DNA of 64,000 nt from Eudorina sp. 2006-703-Eu-15 (GCA_003117195.1 BDSI01000148.1:186001-250000); one strand, 5' to 3'; shown: positions 50,101-61,965, counted from the stretch's first letter. A program made the numbers and translations. Notes: generated from the sequence alone by a model not told the origin.

Positions 50101-53100
50101 CTGATTGGGGGCTGCGGCAGCAGGTGGGACTGGGAACTGGGGAGCGGGGGAGGACTGCCCGATGGCTGGGTTGTATAGACCGGGTTGACGACTGGGGGAT
50201 TCGGGACTTGTTTAGGGCTGCGGTAGCAGGGGAGGGGAGGGGAGTGGGCAGTCGGGATTGTCGGGCAGGGCTGCCCTGTGGGCGATGGCTGGGTTGTTTC
50301 GATCGGATTGACGACTGATTCTAGTTGGGTTCGGGACTGAACCAAGGCCGCGGCAGCAGGTGAGGTTCGGGGGTCTGGGGCTCTGCATGCAAGTAGAGAG
50401 GGGCACAAGACAGTTAGGAAGCAATGAAACCCGACACGACCGGGGAGGGGCGGAGGCGCCTGCGGCAGCAGGCGGTTAGAGGAGCGAGCGTGGACGTCGA
50501 ACCGAATCGACAGGCGGCCTGCCGGACGGCGTATGCCTTATGGTAACGTAGATCCGCTCTAAGGTAGAGCCTCTAGGGGTAGAGCCTCTAGGGGTAGAGC
50601 CTCTAGGGGTAGAGCCTCTAGGGGTAGAGCCTCTAGGGGTAGAGCCACTAGGGGTAGAGCCTCTAGGGGTAGAGCCACTAGGGGTAGAGCCTCTAGGGGT
50701 GGAGCCTTTAGGGGTGGAGCCTCTAGGGGTGGAGCCTTTAGGGGTGGAGCCTCTAGGGGTGGAGCCTTTAGGGGTGGAGCCTCTAGGGGTGGAGCCTCTA
50801 GGGGTGGAGCCTTTAGGGGTGGAGCCTTTAGGGGTAGAGCCACTAGGGGTAGAGCCGCTACCCCTCAGCCATGACCGCGGGCGCAAGCTACCACTAAGAA
50901 GTGCAGTGGTTTCAATTACCGGGCTTTGATTGCCGTACGGTACGGTGATGTCGCTTCTTCAGGGACGGTACCCGCCCCCTCTCCATCTGCCGCCGGGCCC
51001 CTCCCTCACCCGGGATGCAGGTGGGCCTTATGGTGCAGCAGTTTGGTGGCGCGCTGGTGGAGGAGTTCATCGCGGGCAGGGAGTTCACCGTGTTGGTGGT
51101 GGAGGAGCCGCGAGGCGGGGTCAGACCCGAGAACGGGATCCAAACTGCGGCGGCGGCGGCGGCGTCAGCGGCTTCCGCGGCGGACCCTCACACCACCACA
51201 AACGGCACCGCCGCCATCAATGCCAACGGTCACAACGGCCAAAGCACAACCGACCGGATTCATGGGGGCGGCGCCGCCGCTCTCAACGGCGGCGGTGACC
51301 ACTGTCACAGCAGTACGGACGTGGTGTCGGAGGCGGCGGCGGCGGCGGCGACGGATGCTGACGGCGCCACGGCCACTGGCGGCGAGGCTGTGCCGACACC
51401 GTTGCAGCCGCTTGCAGGCGCGACCGTGCCGGTCACGGCAGCGGAGACCGCGGCAGCGGAGACCGCGGCAGCGGAGACCGCGGCAGTGGAGACCACGGCA
51501 GCGGAGACCGCGGCCACGCCGGACGCGGATGAGGAGGATCCGGAGGCGGATCGCGATCCGGACGCGCTGCCGTTCCGGGTGGTGTCGTACATGCCCGTGG
51601 AGTGCGTGTTCGGGCCGGGGGAGGACTTCAAGCACTTCCAGCTCAAGTGGCACGACTACGACAGCTGCAACTGGCGGCCCTGCGAGGAGCCGCAGCTGGC
51701 GGCGCGGCTTAAGGTGGGGGCGGGAGGCTGCTGGGTTGGGGGTGCGGCTGGTGCGGGGATGGGGTCGGGGCGGGTGCGGAGCTGCTCTGGGGCGGCTGTT
51801 GGGCCGGGGCGGGGGCTGGGGCTGGATGTAAGGGTAGATTCGGGTCGGGGGGGCACCGCGGGGTACCCTCTCACGGAAGGGCGGCAGCTGCGGTCTTGCG
51901 CCGGTCTCGCGTCTGAGATGCCTCACCGACTGGGCGGGCCGGTGCCTAGGAGCCGCCTGCAAGGCTATCCGCTCTGCATCTTAAGGTAAGCTGCTGAGTC
52001 GCGTTGGCTCGGGTTGCGTATCGTGATGAGTTGACGATGTGTTGCGCCCGTCCGGTGTCCACGTCGCCGGCCCGCCCGCCCGCCCGCCCGCCAGGATGCG
52101 GCGCGCAAGACGTACATCGCTACTCGCGGGGTGAGCTACGGCAGGTGCGGCCAGTTGGTATGCCAGTTGCTTAACATGTCGCGCGAGCGACGCAATTTGT
52201 CCCGCGGCGAGGCCCCGCCACTGGGACCTGGAATCGACTGTTATTCGGAACCACCACAGTAACCCTCACTCACTCACTCCTCACATCTTACTACTACTCC
52301 TCCTCCCAGCGCCTCAGTATCACTCCCGCCGCCTCCTCCTCACCGTCCCTCACTTGCACTCCTCGCCGCCGCTCCTCCCAATCCTCTTCCCTGGAAGGTG
52401 CGACTTCCGAGTGGACCCCACGGGCCAGGTGTTCCTGCTTGAGATCAACGCCAACTGCGGCATGCTCTACCCGCCCGGACAGCACGGCTCCGGGGATTAC
52501 ATCCTCACCCTCGACCCCCAACGCGACCACATGCACTTCATCCGTACAATCGTACACACCGCATTGGTACGGCACCGCCTGCGCCAGCCCAAGGTCGTGC
52601 GGAGCCTTGTGCGGAGGCCGCGGCAGCGGCCGGCGCCGGAGGCGCCGGCCGGCGGCGGCGGAGCCGCCGCCGCCGCCGCCGCCACCCCTGCCGGTGGCGA
52701 GTGGGGCTTGATGGCCGTTGCGGCCATCCGGGAGGGGGAGGTGGTGCAGCGGGGCGAGGCGCGGCTGGCGACGCTGGCGAGTCGGAGCTGGGTGGAGCGG
52801 TGTTGGCCGCGGGGCAGTCGGAAGAGGACCTGGTTCGACTCCGGCGCCTACCCGATCAGCGAGGAGGTGAAAGGGACCGAGGGGAAGGGGAAGGGGCAGG
52901 GGAAGGGGACTGTAGGGGGACCCAAGGGCGGGCGAGGAGATGGAAAGGGACGGATGGGAAACCCGGGATTCCAAGAAAACCCGGCAGCACAAAACAAAAA
53001 ACCGGAGCGACGTCACAGGCAGAGGGTGGCGGAGAGCATGGCGCCTGTATGGAGGGGGCCTGCCCGTGTCCTTCGTTCGCTTGGCTTCGGCACTCGTCGC

Positions 53101-54222
53101 CCCCCTCGGGAGGCCCCTCCCGCCCTGGGCGTCCCTCGCCTCCTTCCCAGCTCGCATCGGAGCGGCCGCCCTGCTCCCTCCGTTGACTTGGCCGTTCTCT
53201 GGACTCCAATGCCCACGGCGACCCAGAGCAGGTCCCAGAGCAGGTCCCAGAGCAGGTCCCAGAGCAGGTCCCAGAGCAGGTCCCAGAGCAGGTCCCAGAG
53301 CAGGTCCCAGAGCAGGTCCCAGAGCAGGTCCCAGAGCAGGTCCCATGGGATGTCCCAACACCACCTACGAACTACCTGTCTCCGTGCGCGCGCGCTGCTG
53401 CGCCCCGTCCTCCTTCCCTGGAGCTTTCCCCCGCTTCCTGAACGACTGTTTAGAAAGGAAATCTGCCCGGCTCCTTCCCAGCCCCTGTGTACCGGTATTG
53501 GATATATGCAGATGTGTATCTGATGGTGTACGGCATGGACTTGCAGGTGTACGTCACCCGGCCTGAGGACCCGACCGCCTGGACCCCGCTGCACCACTCG
53601 TGCGACCCCAACTGCTGGCTGAGGGGACTGGACCTACTGGCGCGGAGGGACATCGAGCCGGGTGAGTGAGAGGGCCAGAACGGGGGCAGGCCGGCTCCGT
53701 TGGTCCCCCGGGGGGCTTTCCCGTTTCGGCTGGGTGCCGTACGAGAAGAGGGGAGCGCACTCTGCGGGATGCTGGCCACGTCCCCGCCAATTCATTCCAG
53801 GCAGAGTGCTTTGGCGATATCTCTCTCTAGCTCCCTTGTTTTCATGCATGTCAGATCTGGGCAGGGATGCGCAGGGCAGCGCAGGGCAAGGCAGGTCCTC
53901 CTCACGTCTCCACACGGCCCTCCGTCCCTCCTCGCTCCCACCTACCGCCTCCCCCTTGTCCGCTGCCCCCCTCCTTCACACACACACACACACACACACA
54001 ACCAACCAAACACAACCAAACACAGGCGAGACCATCACGGTGGACCTGGCCACCCTCCGAGGTGACGCCCTGCAGCCCTTCGACTGCCACTGCGGGGCGA
54101 CCAACTGCCGCCGTCGCGTCACAGCCGAGGACTGGATGGCGCCCTGGCTGGCCGAGCGGTACGGCAGTCATGTGAGCACCTACGTGGCGGAGAAGCGGCG
54201 GCGGGCGGGGCTGCCGGTGTAA
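47173..54222 (+). CDS. D-Ala-D-Ala-ligase-like ATP-grasp protein fused to a SET domain
   Basis: Nine inferred exons: 47173-47259, 47486-47667, 48406-48496, 49747-49944, 51021-51713, 52095-52144, 52398-52866, 53547-53661 and 54026-54222. They total 2082 nt, 693 aa, all phases consistent. The N-terminus (LRVCVLQ ... VFLNLCDGAWDED ... LNLPYTGADRVFYEPSK) is the pre-ATP-grasp part of the eukaryotic D-Ala-D-Ala-ligase-like family. The ATP-grasp part shows FPLIVKHPSGYSSVG, LVEEFIAGREFTVLVVEE, VECVFGPGEDFKHFQLKW, the metal-ligand strand CDFRVDPTG and LEINANCGM (about 435-456). An Ala-rich insert of about 150 residues splits it. From about residue 535 a SET domain follows: EWGLMAVAAIREGE, LHHSCDPNCW (about 605-614), IEPGETITVDL and post-SET FDCHCGATNCRR. 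Substrates are unknown: ligation of a small amino or carboxylic acid and lysine methylation are family inferences. No plastid transit peptide is evident. The start is the ATG at 47173. Confidence 0.85.
48020..48095 (+). repeat. 16-bp tandem repeat GGGAGCACATGCGGAT
   Basis: Four full units and one shortened unit (GGGAGCAT) in intron 2 of the ligase-SET gene. Confidence 0.9.
50562..50860 (+). repeat. 15-bp tandem array, about 20 units, ligase-SET intron 4
   Basis: Units are GGGGTAGAGCCTCTA with variants (TAGAGCCACTA, TGGAGCCTTTA). The unit is partly self-complementary (TAGAGCC/GGCTCTA). Because 15 is a multiple of three, both strands give open 5-residue periodic frames, which are not genes. 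Confidence 0.95.
53222..53346 (+). repeat. 12-bp tandem array CAGAGCAGGTCC, ligase-SET intron 7
   Basis: About ten exact units. Each contains CAGGTCC, an AG-GT junction, so the array multiplies splice-site-like motifs inside the intron. Confidence 0.95.
54218..54222 (+). promoter_or_regulatory. TGTAA overlapping the ligase-SET stop codon
   Basis: The stop codon TAA is part of TGTAA, the volvocine polyadenylation signal. If used it would give a very short 3' UTR; more likely an unseen signal lies further on. Confidence 0.2.
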
Positions 54223-56315
54223 CGCGCAGTGTGGGACGGAGGGCATGTCGGGGGATGCAGGAGCAGGAGCAGGGTGAAAGCATATTAGCAGGCGGAGCAG
54301 GAGACGGAAAAAGAGCAGGCTTGGAAGATCAGTAGAAAAAGGTTGCATGACCCGCAGGGTCCACTGTAGCATCAATATTTAGCAGTAGCACTAGCAACAG
54401 CAGCAGCGGCGTATGCGGGGCCCCAGCGCGATGTGTTCGTGGCTGGGTTGAGGCCGGGGCGATGTAAGGCCCCAACAGGAGTATGGAGCGCGGCGGGATG
54501 GAGGATCTGGCGGGGCGCTCGCACCCGGCAAGATGGTGCAGCGGCGGTTTCGATAGCAGCAGAGGCAGTACAGGAGCGCTGAGTAACGGATTGTGTGGAT
54601 CACCCGAACTCGCGCACTACGGCATCGCACATCCTGCCGTCATTCCCTGACTTGAGAAGACAGACATACGTACGGTAGCTAGTGCACCTGCACGCTCTGC
54701 CGGGCGACGGAGGACGGCAGCGGGGGACGACCGGGCGGGGTACGACACGCCTCGGATCAGGATGGATCGGGTGCTGGCGGATGTTACTGGAACGAGCTCT
54801 GCGGGGTTTGGGGGGATAAAAAAAGAAACTGCACGGTTTGGGGGGAGACCAAGCTCGCGGACAGCACCCATCCAGTCGCGAAGGGGACAGGGCCCCGTGT
54901 GTTCTCGTGTCACCCGCTGTTACCCCGCTGTCCCGAAGGGGGCCTCCGCGCCCCGCGAGGGCGCCGCCGCGGATTGCGCTTGCGCTCGGGCCGAGCGCGC
55001 CTCCGCGGATTTGAATACCGGTAAGGAGTAATGATGTCACAGTGGACCCAGTTGGGTCATCGGTGTCATCCGGATTGCGCTCGCGGGTTGCGCTCACACT
55101 CGGAGGCTCTACCAGTGGGGCCCGAACTCACAAGGCCCACCCACTGGGCGCCATGCATCGGCGGCTGGCTTGCTCCGTGAGAGGGGCCGTTGCAACCGAA
55201 ACCAAAACAGCCCCATGGGTCAAGTACGGCGCATGTGTGACGGGACTTGAACGCGACGTGATGGCAGGCGACGGGTAATGCTTTACCACTATGCGTGCTT
55301 CTGTGTGCGTGTGTGTGGGGGGGGGAGGGGAGGTGGGCTGCATGCGAAGAGGACAAGACACGGGGGAGTGCGCGGAGCGGCGGAGGGGGGCGAACTCGGT
55401 CCTTTCATAGGTGAGCTCACAACCCCGTGAGGGTAGTGGCTAGTGGGTCTGTCGTGGTCCGCCCGTCGTGACTACCACCACGAATCTGTTCGGCGCTGTG
55501 TAGGACAAAGGAGGCTAGGGGCAGGCTGGGGTGTGCTGCGGGGGATTAGGCCCGGTGCTGGGGCCGGTTGCTTGCAGTGGGAGCGACGTTCAGTGCCCGT
55601 GTTCTGTGGCAATCAGGGATAGGTTGCTGTATGCTTCGGCAAGGGCAGCTCGTGCGGGGGTTCGTGCAGAGTGATTGCGTGGCATCCAGAGCTGGATGGC
55701 GGTGAGGGTTGGGGGTTGGTTTGATAAGAGGCGATGCGGCATGTGAGGAAAATGTGACCGGAGGCAACGCGCACGATCACCATGCCGCTCCCGTGCTGCG
55801 CGTCTGCCAGTCGGAGGGTGATACATGCGAGCGAGTTTATTTATTCGTTTGCGTGAGATGCAACGGGTCGAGAGGCCAGATGAGGCTAGCGACATGTAAG
55901 CGACCGATGGGTTCGCGCGGAACGCGAGGAACGGCGAATGGTCGGTATCGGACCCGACCTAAACCGAGCACGGGCCGTCATGGCTGCGGGGTCGCGGCAA
56001 TTCTGTAGGGCTAGCGAATGGATAGGTATGACGAGATGCATGTCTGCAGAGCCCTGCAGAGCCACCATTTCTCTGTACGTGGAGCTGTAGACGTTCGCTT
56101 CCTGTCAGACTGGAGGTCGAACATTCACTGCCGCGATGTGAACATATGCAATAATCGAGCTGTATACGATGAAGTTATACATTTCGTATACAGTTATGAC
56201 TTCTTGCCATCTGGCCCGGCTACTGCCGGTTCTGGAGCGAGCGGCTTTGAATGACAAAGACTTTTGTCCATCCAGGCTCGCTGAGAAATCCTTCAGATCA
56301 GATGGAGCCAAACAG
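54223..56315. other. Intergenic with tRNA-like fragments
   Basis: Two copies of the GACCCGCGGG family lie at 54341-54380 and 55021-55070. On the minus strand at about 55232-55298 an A-box-like TAGTGGTAAAGC and B-box GTTCAAGTCCC are about 30 bases apart, a tRNA-derived SINE or pseudo-tRNA candidate. The 5' UTR of the sulfotransferase gene probably occupies the right end. Confidence 0.4.
54341..54380 (+). repeat. Dispersed GACCCGCGGG-type short repeat, diverged
   Basis: GCATGACCCGCAGGGTCCAC then TGTAGCATCAATATTTAG. A decayed copy about 120 bp after the ligase-SET gene; a further copy (about 55021-55070, minus) has AACTGGGTCCACTGTGACAT. Confidence 0.55.
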
Positions 56316-58918
56316 ATGACGCTCATCCTGCTGCCTTTGCGATTGTTAGTTGCGTGGTTGACCTTGAGTGTTGCGCTCTCACAAACCAACCAAAGCCTTC
56401 ATAATAATTTAGGCAATGCCAACATTAAGGTCAGAACCATAGGTTTGTTTCCCAAAGGTGTTGCGCCTGAGGAAGAAGCACGAATTGATACGGATGGCGC
56501 CCAGCACGTCGAGAAAGTGTTCCTTCACCGTTTTGCACACGTGCTCGGAAATGCAACGGAGCGATCTAAATTGGAATCAGCCCTGGACTTCCTCTCCGGC
56601 GTGGAGGCCCAGCTGCAAAATGTCTTCACGGCAGTGCCTCCTAGCGCCCAGATGCTGCTTGACAGCGTCCTAAACGATGATGCAACGAAACGACTGGCCA
56701 AGCTGGCGGGTGAACTCTCTGCCTTCGCCACCCACGGCGGGGAAGGCCTCGGGACCCCCTGGGTCAAGGACATCTTGACCCAGATGGGCGCCCAAATCGC
56801 CGAGCTCAGCCCCGACTCCAGTCACCCCATCACCCGCCGCCTCGTGCTGGCATCCCTGGTGCGGCTGCAGCTCCTTATCCACCGGCCGCAAACGGCAGCG
56901 GCGCAGGCGCACGCCCCCGCGCTTCGCGACGACGCGCAGCTCCCCGAGCTGGTCTTCCACATCCTGCGCCAGCTGTTCAACCTGCACAGGCAGGGCGCCG
57001 CCGCAAAGGGCGCGATCGAGTTCCTGCACGTCTCCAAGTCCGGCGGCACCTCCATGTGCTCCGTGGCGGACCGCAACGGCTGCCAGGCGGAGAGCACCAC
57101 CAACTTCGGTAACTGCATGGTGCGCCGCTTCGACGACCGGCCGCGCTGGGTCTCGGCGCAGGTGCACAACCTGTCGGCGCCGCTGAACGGCTGGCGGTGG
57201 TTCTACCGGTGGGAGGTGCGGCGGGGCGCGCGCAGCTGCGAGTACAGGTGGGTGGGAGATGGGAGCAGGGTCGAAGCGGAGGGGTGGAAGGTGTGACCAG
57301 GGTATGTGTGCAGATGGGTGGAGACTGGGGTCAAATGCGGGGTGGCGGTTAAAAAGAAACCGCCCAGACACACCAGCCCGCGGGTGGGCGGTGATGAGGG
57401 CAGCGGCCGCTCAGGTCCTGGGAGTCTGGGAGTGGGCAAGGAGACAGGGACCGTAGGCTGGTGATGGCGGTAGGGCGCGGAAAAGGGATGAATGGGTGGA
57501 AGGATGCATGGGTGGACGAAGTCCACCAGAGTCAGCTTTTCTTTGACGGCAGGGCGGCAGGGCGACACGGCGGCGGCTCACAATGTGCCCGGCGTGCCGG
57601 CGCGGGGTGCATACAATAGCGAACCCGTCCTGCCCCTGTCCGCAGCTCCGGCTCCTCAGCCTCGCCACGGTCTCTTTCCTCACCGCCCCTCTCGCCCCTC
57701 TCTACCCCTCCATGGGGGTCCATGCCGGGTCCGTCACCTAGGGATGAGTTCCTGAAGCGCATGCGCTACAACTTCTTCTCCAACGAGTTCGCCGTGCACG
57801 GCGGCCTGGAGACGGGCGACGGCAGTAGCAGTAGCAGCAACAGCGGAGGCAGTAGCAGCGGCGACACCGACGGCCCCACCTGGGCCTCCGCGCACCTGTG
57901 CTCCCAGTTTCTCAACGTGGTGATGCTGCGGCAGCCCCTCGCGCGGCTGCTGTCGCACGTCAAGTGGATCATCAAGGTGTACCGCGCCGAGTACGGCAGA
58001 CGCAGTGAGGCCTTCTTCCGCGCTCGGGACGCCGACTACTGGCGCGGCTTCGCGCCGGCGGCGGTGGACAACTACTACATCCGACTGCTGCTGGGAGAGG
58101 GCGTGTTTTACGCGCCGACCGGGACAATCAATACGACTCACCTCGAGGCGGCGAAGCTCGTACTGCTGCAGTACGATGTCGTACTGTTGTTGGAGGCGGG
58201 GGATATCGACGAGCTGTGGTTGAAGATGGCGCTTGGGTGGCGGGTGGGCCTGTCCGCCGCGCACGCGCGCGTGGCGGCGAACCATCGAGCGACGAACGAG
58301 CTGGTGCCCTTCGACGTGGACGAGCTGATGGCGGCGAACGTGGAGGATACGGCATTGTACGACTTTGGGGCCGCGCTGCACCAGCTCGACGGGCTGATGT
58401 ACGGCGTGATCGCGGCGTCGGGCATCCAGCCCTACTCGCCGTTCATGGAGTTTGACGCGGCGGACCAAAGCGTCGGGAAGCGCGTGCGCTGCGGCTACGT
58501 GACCCGGAAGCAGCAGTTCCTGACCAACATCGGCGTCAACGCCAGCGCATTCGAGCGGACGTACCCGGCCGAGTTCCCCCGCGTCCTGTCCTCCGACGAG
58601 CGGTACCGCGCCGGCAGTAGCACGGGGCTGAAGGCACCGCCGCCGCCGCCAGTCAGGGACGCCGGCGCCGGGGGGGCAGGGATGGGGGAGGAGGGGTCTG
58701 CGGAGGAGCAGGACGGGCGGGCGCAGGGGCAGGACGGTCGTGGGGATTCGCAACCTCACCTCCGACGGACACTCGACGACGGTCTCGAGGAGCGGGGGCG
58801 GGCAGCGGTGTCGTTGGTGCAGCGGCTGGGTGCGGCGCGCTCTGCGATGTCGGCGGTCGGCGAGTCAGGTCGCGGGCACCGACGTGGAAAGCACACCCGG
58901 GTTCATCGAGTGGGCTGA
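56316..58918 (+). CDS. Golgi/secretory-type sulfotransferase (heparan 2-O-like family)
   Basis: Two inferred exons, 56316-57247 and 57742-58918, joined AG|G with a CACCTAG acceptor; 702 aa. The ATG at 56316 is followed by a hydrophobic stretch (LILLPLRLLVAWLTLSVALS) that looks like a signal peptide or signal anchor; the frame stays open upstream to an ATG at 56169. Residues about 235-246 contain FLHVSKSGGTS, the 5'-phosphosulfate-binding loop of PAPS-dependent sulfotransferases. Residues about 370-383 contain VVMLRQPLARLLSH, with Arg and Ser eight apart, the 3'-phosphate-binding motif. Further conserved-looking parts include VVLLLEAGDIDELW. Ser/Gly-rich (about 338-352) and C-terminal low-complexity tracts flank the domain. 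Likely role: transfer of sulfate from PAPS to extracellular-matrix or wall glycans in the Golgi lumen. Acceptor unknown. The last about 100 residues are low complexity and could include a retained intron. Confidence 0.8.
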
Positions 58919-61900
58919 CTGCCCGTGGATGGTGGGCTGACTGACTGCGGATGGGCTGACTGACTGCGGATGTGCGGGTCGGGCCCCTCGGGCGCTGCTG
59001 CACGCCCTCCCTGGACGGGCCCCCTCCGGATCACCTGCCCTGGGCTCAACCGGGGCACCCCCCCTCCCGCCCTTCACCTGAGGTCTTCGTGCTGCTCAGG
59101 GGAGGAATGTCCCACGGGCCGGTCGGTGCCCTGGGGCACACATGGATGGTACGGCAAGTCCAGCAAAGCGACGCGAAGCGGTCGATCTACGCGGCTGCGG
59201 TGTCGTATTATGGAGGGGCCGTGTTGAAGAGTGTCGCGCTCTCGGTGTTCGGCAGCAGGTCGCGGGGCCATTCAATGGAGAGCGTATCGGTGCGGTGAGG
59301 TGTGGCAACTGGCAGGGCACACGACCCGGGGCGGGAATACTTGGGGGGGGGGGGCATGGGAAAGGCGCACCCGGGCTCAGGCCGTCGGTTGGTTGTAGAC
59401 GCGCGCCAGTATGTGACAAGGTAGATGTGCGACAGCTAAGAACCCTACGAACGAGATTCGGGGTCGGTGGGGTCGGGGTTATGGGGAAGGGCGGCGTATG
59501 AGGTGCCGTGCACAGGTAACTTCCACAACCGTGTGTCATGCTGAAAACTGATGACTGAAAGGCATGCGCGCAATTACCTATGTGTGTGTGTATCAGAAAA
59601 CTGAGCCGCCTGTGTGTGAGTGTGTTACATATCTGACCGGGCCTGGCAATGACTGGCCAAGGGCTGCTCAGCCAGCCCCAACGGAAAGACCGCCAAAGCA
59701 CTCTCCTCCCTTTGCGTGTGTGTAAAAGATAACTGAGCCGCGAGAAGTGAATTCCAGCGCAATAGTCGATGTCGGCGTGCGTGTGTGCGTCGTGTCTATG
59801 ACGCATTGACGGCCCTGGCAGTCCAAATGTATGGGCGCTGGGGAACACTGCTGCTCGACGCGCCACTCGGGGGGGTGTGCAGCGGCCGTGGGGGCCTCGG
59901 TCACAAGCGCACCCCCTTTGGCCTTCGCCGGCCTTGCAGTCCCAGTCGCCTGCCCAAGGATCGAGCAGGCATGGCACCAGGGTTTGGTCGTACGGCGATT
60001 GCTGTGCACGCTGCTCTGTGGATTGATACTGGTTGCCCATCCGCCCCGGTCCATTGCGTCTTCCCCTCCTCACTGTGCTTTTTTTACTTTTCGCGTCCGA
60101 ATGGGTGATGACTGATGGCGCGGCACGGTGGCCCTTGGATACATGAAAGAACACAACGCATGTATGGACAGACAATGGGTAGTTGGCTCGGATGTCTTCA
60201 CTGCTGTTCACCGATGCGCTGCCGTGTTTTTTCGCCAGTGATGCAGCGCGTGCTGTACGGTGGAGACGAGACGAGGGGGGACCATACACTGCCACGGTAG
60301 GGTACGCCGATAGGGGGATTGGGTAGGCGGCGATTCCGGCGAGAGCGTGTGGTGTGCAGGCGCGTGTGACGGCGCAAGGGGCGACTCGCGGGGCCTCACG
60401 GGCTGATCGCAACGCCGCGGGTCGGCTCGACAGGCCAAGTACCTTATCCCCTGCCTAGTCCCATGCTGCGGCGTCTGCGAGCAGATGTTGGGGGGCCCCC
60501 GGGGTCCTGGACGCGGTCGGAGGGTCCTGGACGCGGTCGGATGCGTGGTGGTTTGCGTTCAGGTCGTGACTGCGAGAGCCTGGACGACCAAGACCAAGAC
60601 TGCTTTTGAGGGCCTGCCTCGCGTCTCCGTGGATGTGGTCGTGGTATATCACGTCACAAAACGGGACGGTAAGGCGTCATGGAAGGGGTGGATCTTCGGA
60701 GCGTTATGGTTTGCGTGTGTGGCCACGTCGTGAGTGAGGCCGCGTGTGAAGTGGGGGGCTTGATGTGCGGCCACATCCTGGGCAGGGAGGCTTTTGTAAG
60801 GAGGATTGAGATTCCGGGACCTTGTTGCGCAGACAGGCTTTGGAAAGCAGGATTGAGATGTCGGGGTCCTAGTGCCTAGTAACCCGCAGATAGGCACGCC
60901 GACGGTGGGGTCCGCTGTGTCACAGCAGGACGAGAGCGGTCCTCAGAAGGGAGGTCGGTGGTCATGAATCATGGAACCAGGTTCAACCCGTGCATTCCAG
61001 GTTTAACCCGTGCAGCGCAACACGGGGCATAGAGTTGCGTGATTGTTCATTCTGGATGCACTTGCGGAAACACGGAGGACTCGGATTTGGACATCCGTAC
61101 ATGGTATTTACATCCCTGCACCCCCAAAACATGCAGGGGAGGAAAGACTGCCCAGGCGGAATTTCCCCCTGACGTCGCACACAACACCCCCCTCCCGAGG
61201 TGCGCCAAAACACACACCCAAGCGCTTGGGGCCCTGGACAAGGTCAAGTGGACACGCGTGGTGGAGGCACCGGCGGCCGTCCCTGAGCATTAGACAAAAT
61301 CGGTGACAGGCCGCGGTGCCTCTACCCTTCGCCCTCCCCTCCCCCGGCCACTCCCCAAATCTTTGCGTAGACCATCACTGACAATCACTGCCACACTCAC
61401 CAACTGCCCACTCAACCCCAGACAGTGTGTGCCATTTCACCATTGCCATTCTTCCGACGTGGCCCGGCGGCTAGATCTGCACCAGGCGGCGCTGCGCGCA
61501 GTGATCGATCACTCGCGTCAAGGCAGGCAGATGCCGAAAATACCAGACGAGGACACATACAGAACCCCCGGTGATATTTCGTCTTGTCGCTGTTGCAAGC
61601 CCCCAGGCATGCATCGCATCGCGTCATGGCCCATGGCAAGACAGGCCTCGGGAGGCGTGACCACCTTTTGCGGTCTACATGGCGGTCCCAGCACCCTTCG
61701 GCGCTGCTAAGCCGTCCCCGGGAGAAGAAAGACCCCGCCCGCCCGAAGCGTGCACCGCACACCCCACCCGACCCCCGGGTAGGTCACGATGCAGCCGCTG
61801 CAGCAGCGGTGGCGCCGTTCAGGTCATCTGGCGTGGCCAGGGCCCGCGCCCTACGGCCTTCAAGACCATCGGATAGGGCAATCCAGTCGAGAAGCGGCCA

Positions 61901-61965
61901 TAGACGCCGCAGCGGCGCCCCCGCGGCTGCTCCGTCCGTACGGCTGCTGCAACCCCGCGGCTGCT
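58919..61965. other. Intergenic, no gene recognised
   Basis: A short duplication GGGTCCTGGACGCGGTCGGA lies at about 60502-60542. A pair of AACTGAGCCGC motifs lies beside TG-rich tracts at about 59580-59745. A 438-codon minus-strand frame (59096-60412) is of erratic composition without a domain and was not accepted as a gene. Confidence 0.4.

Noticed and set aside
50476..50929. Periodic ORFs (GSTPR-like and EPLGV-like)
   Set aside because: Both come from the 15-bp intronic minisatellite.
52294..53364. 356-codon minus-strand ORF
   Set aside because: It is antisense to the ligase-SET exons and crosses the 12-bp array; no domain, and the plus strand has clear family motifs.
59096..60412. 438-codon minus-strand ORF
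   Set aside because: Erratic composition, no domain, no splice support; long chance frames are expected in GC-rich DNA.
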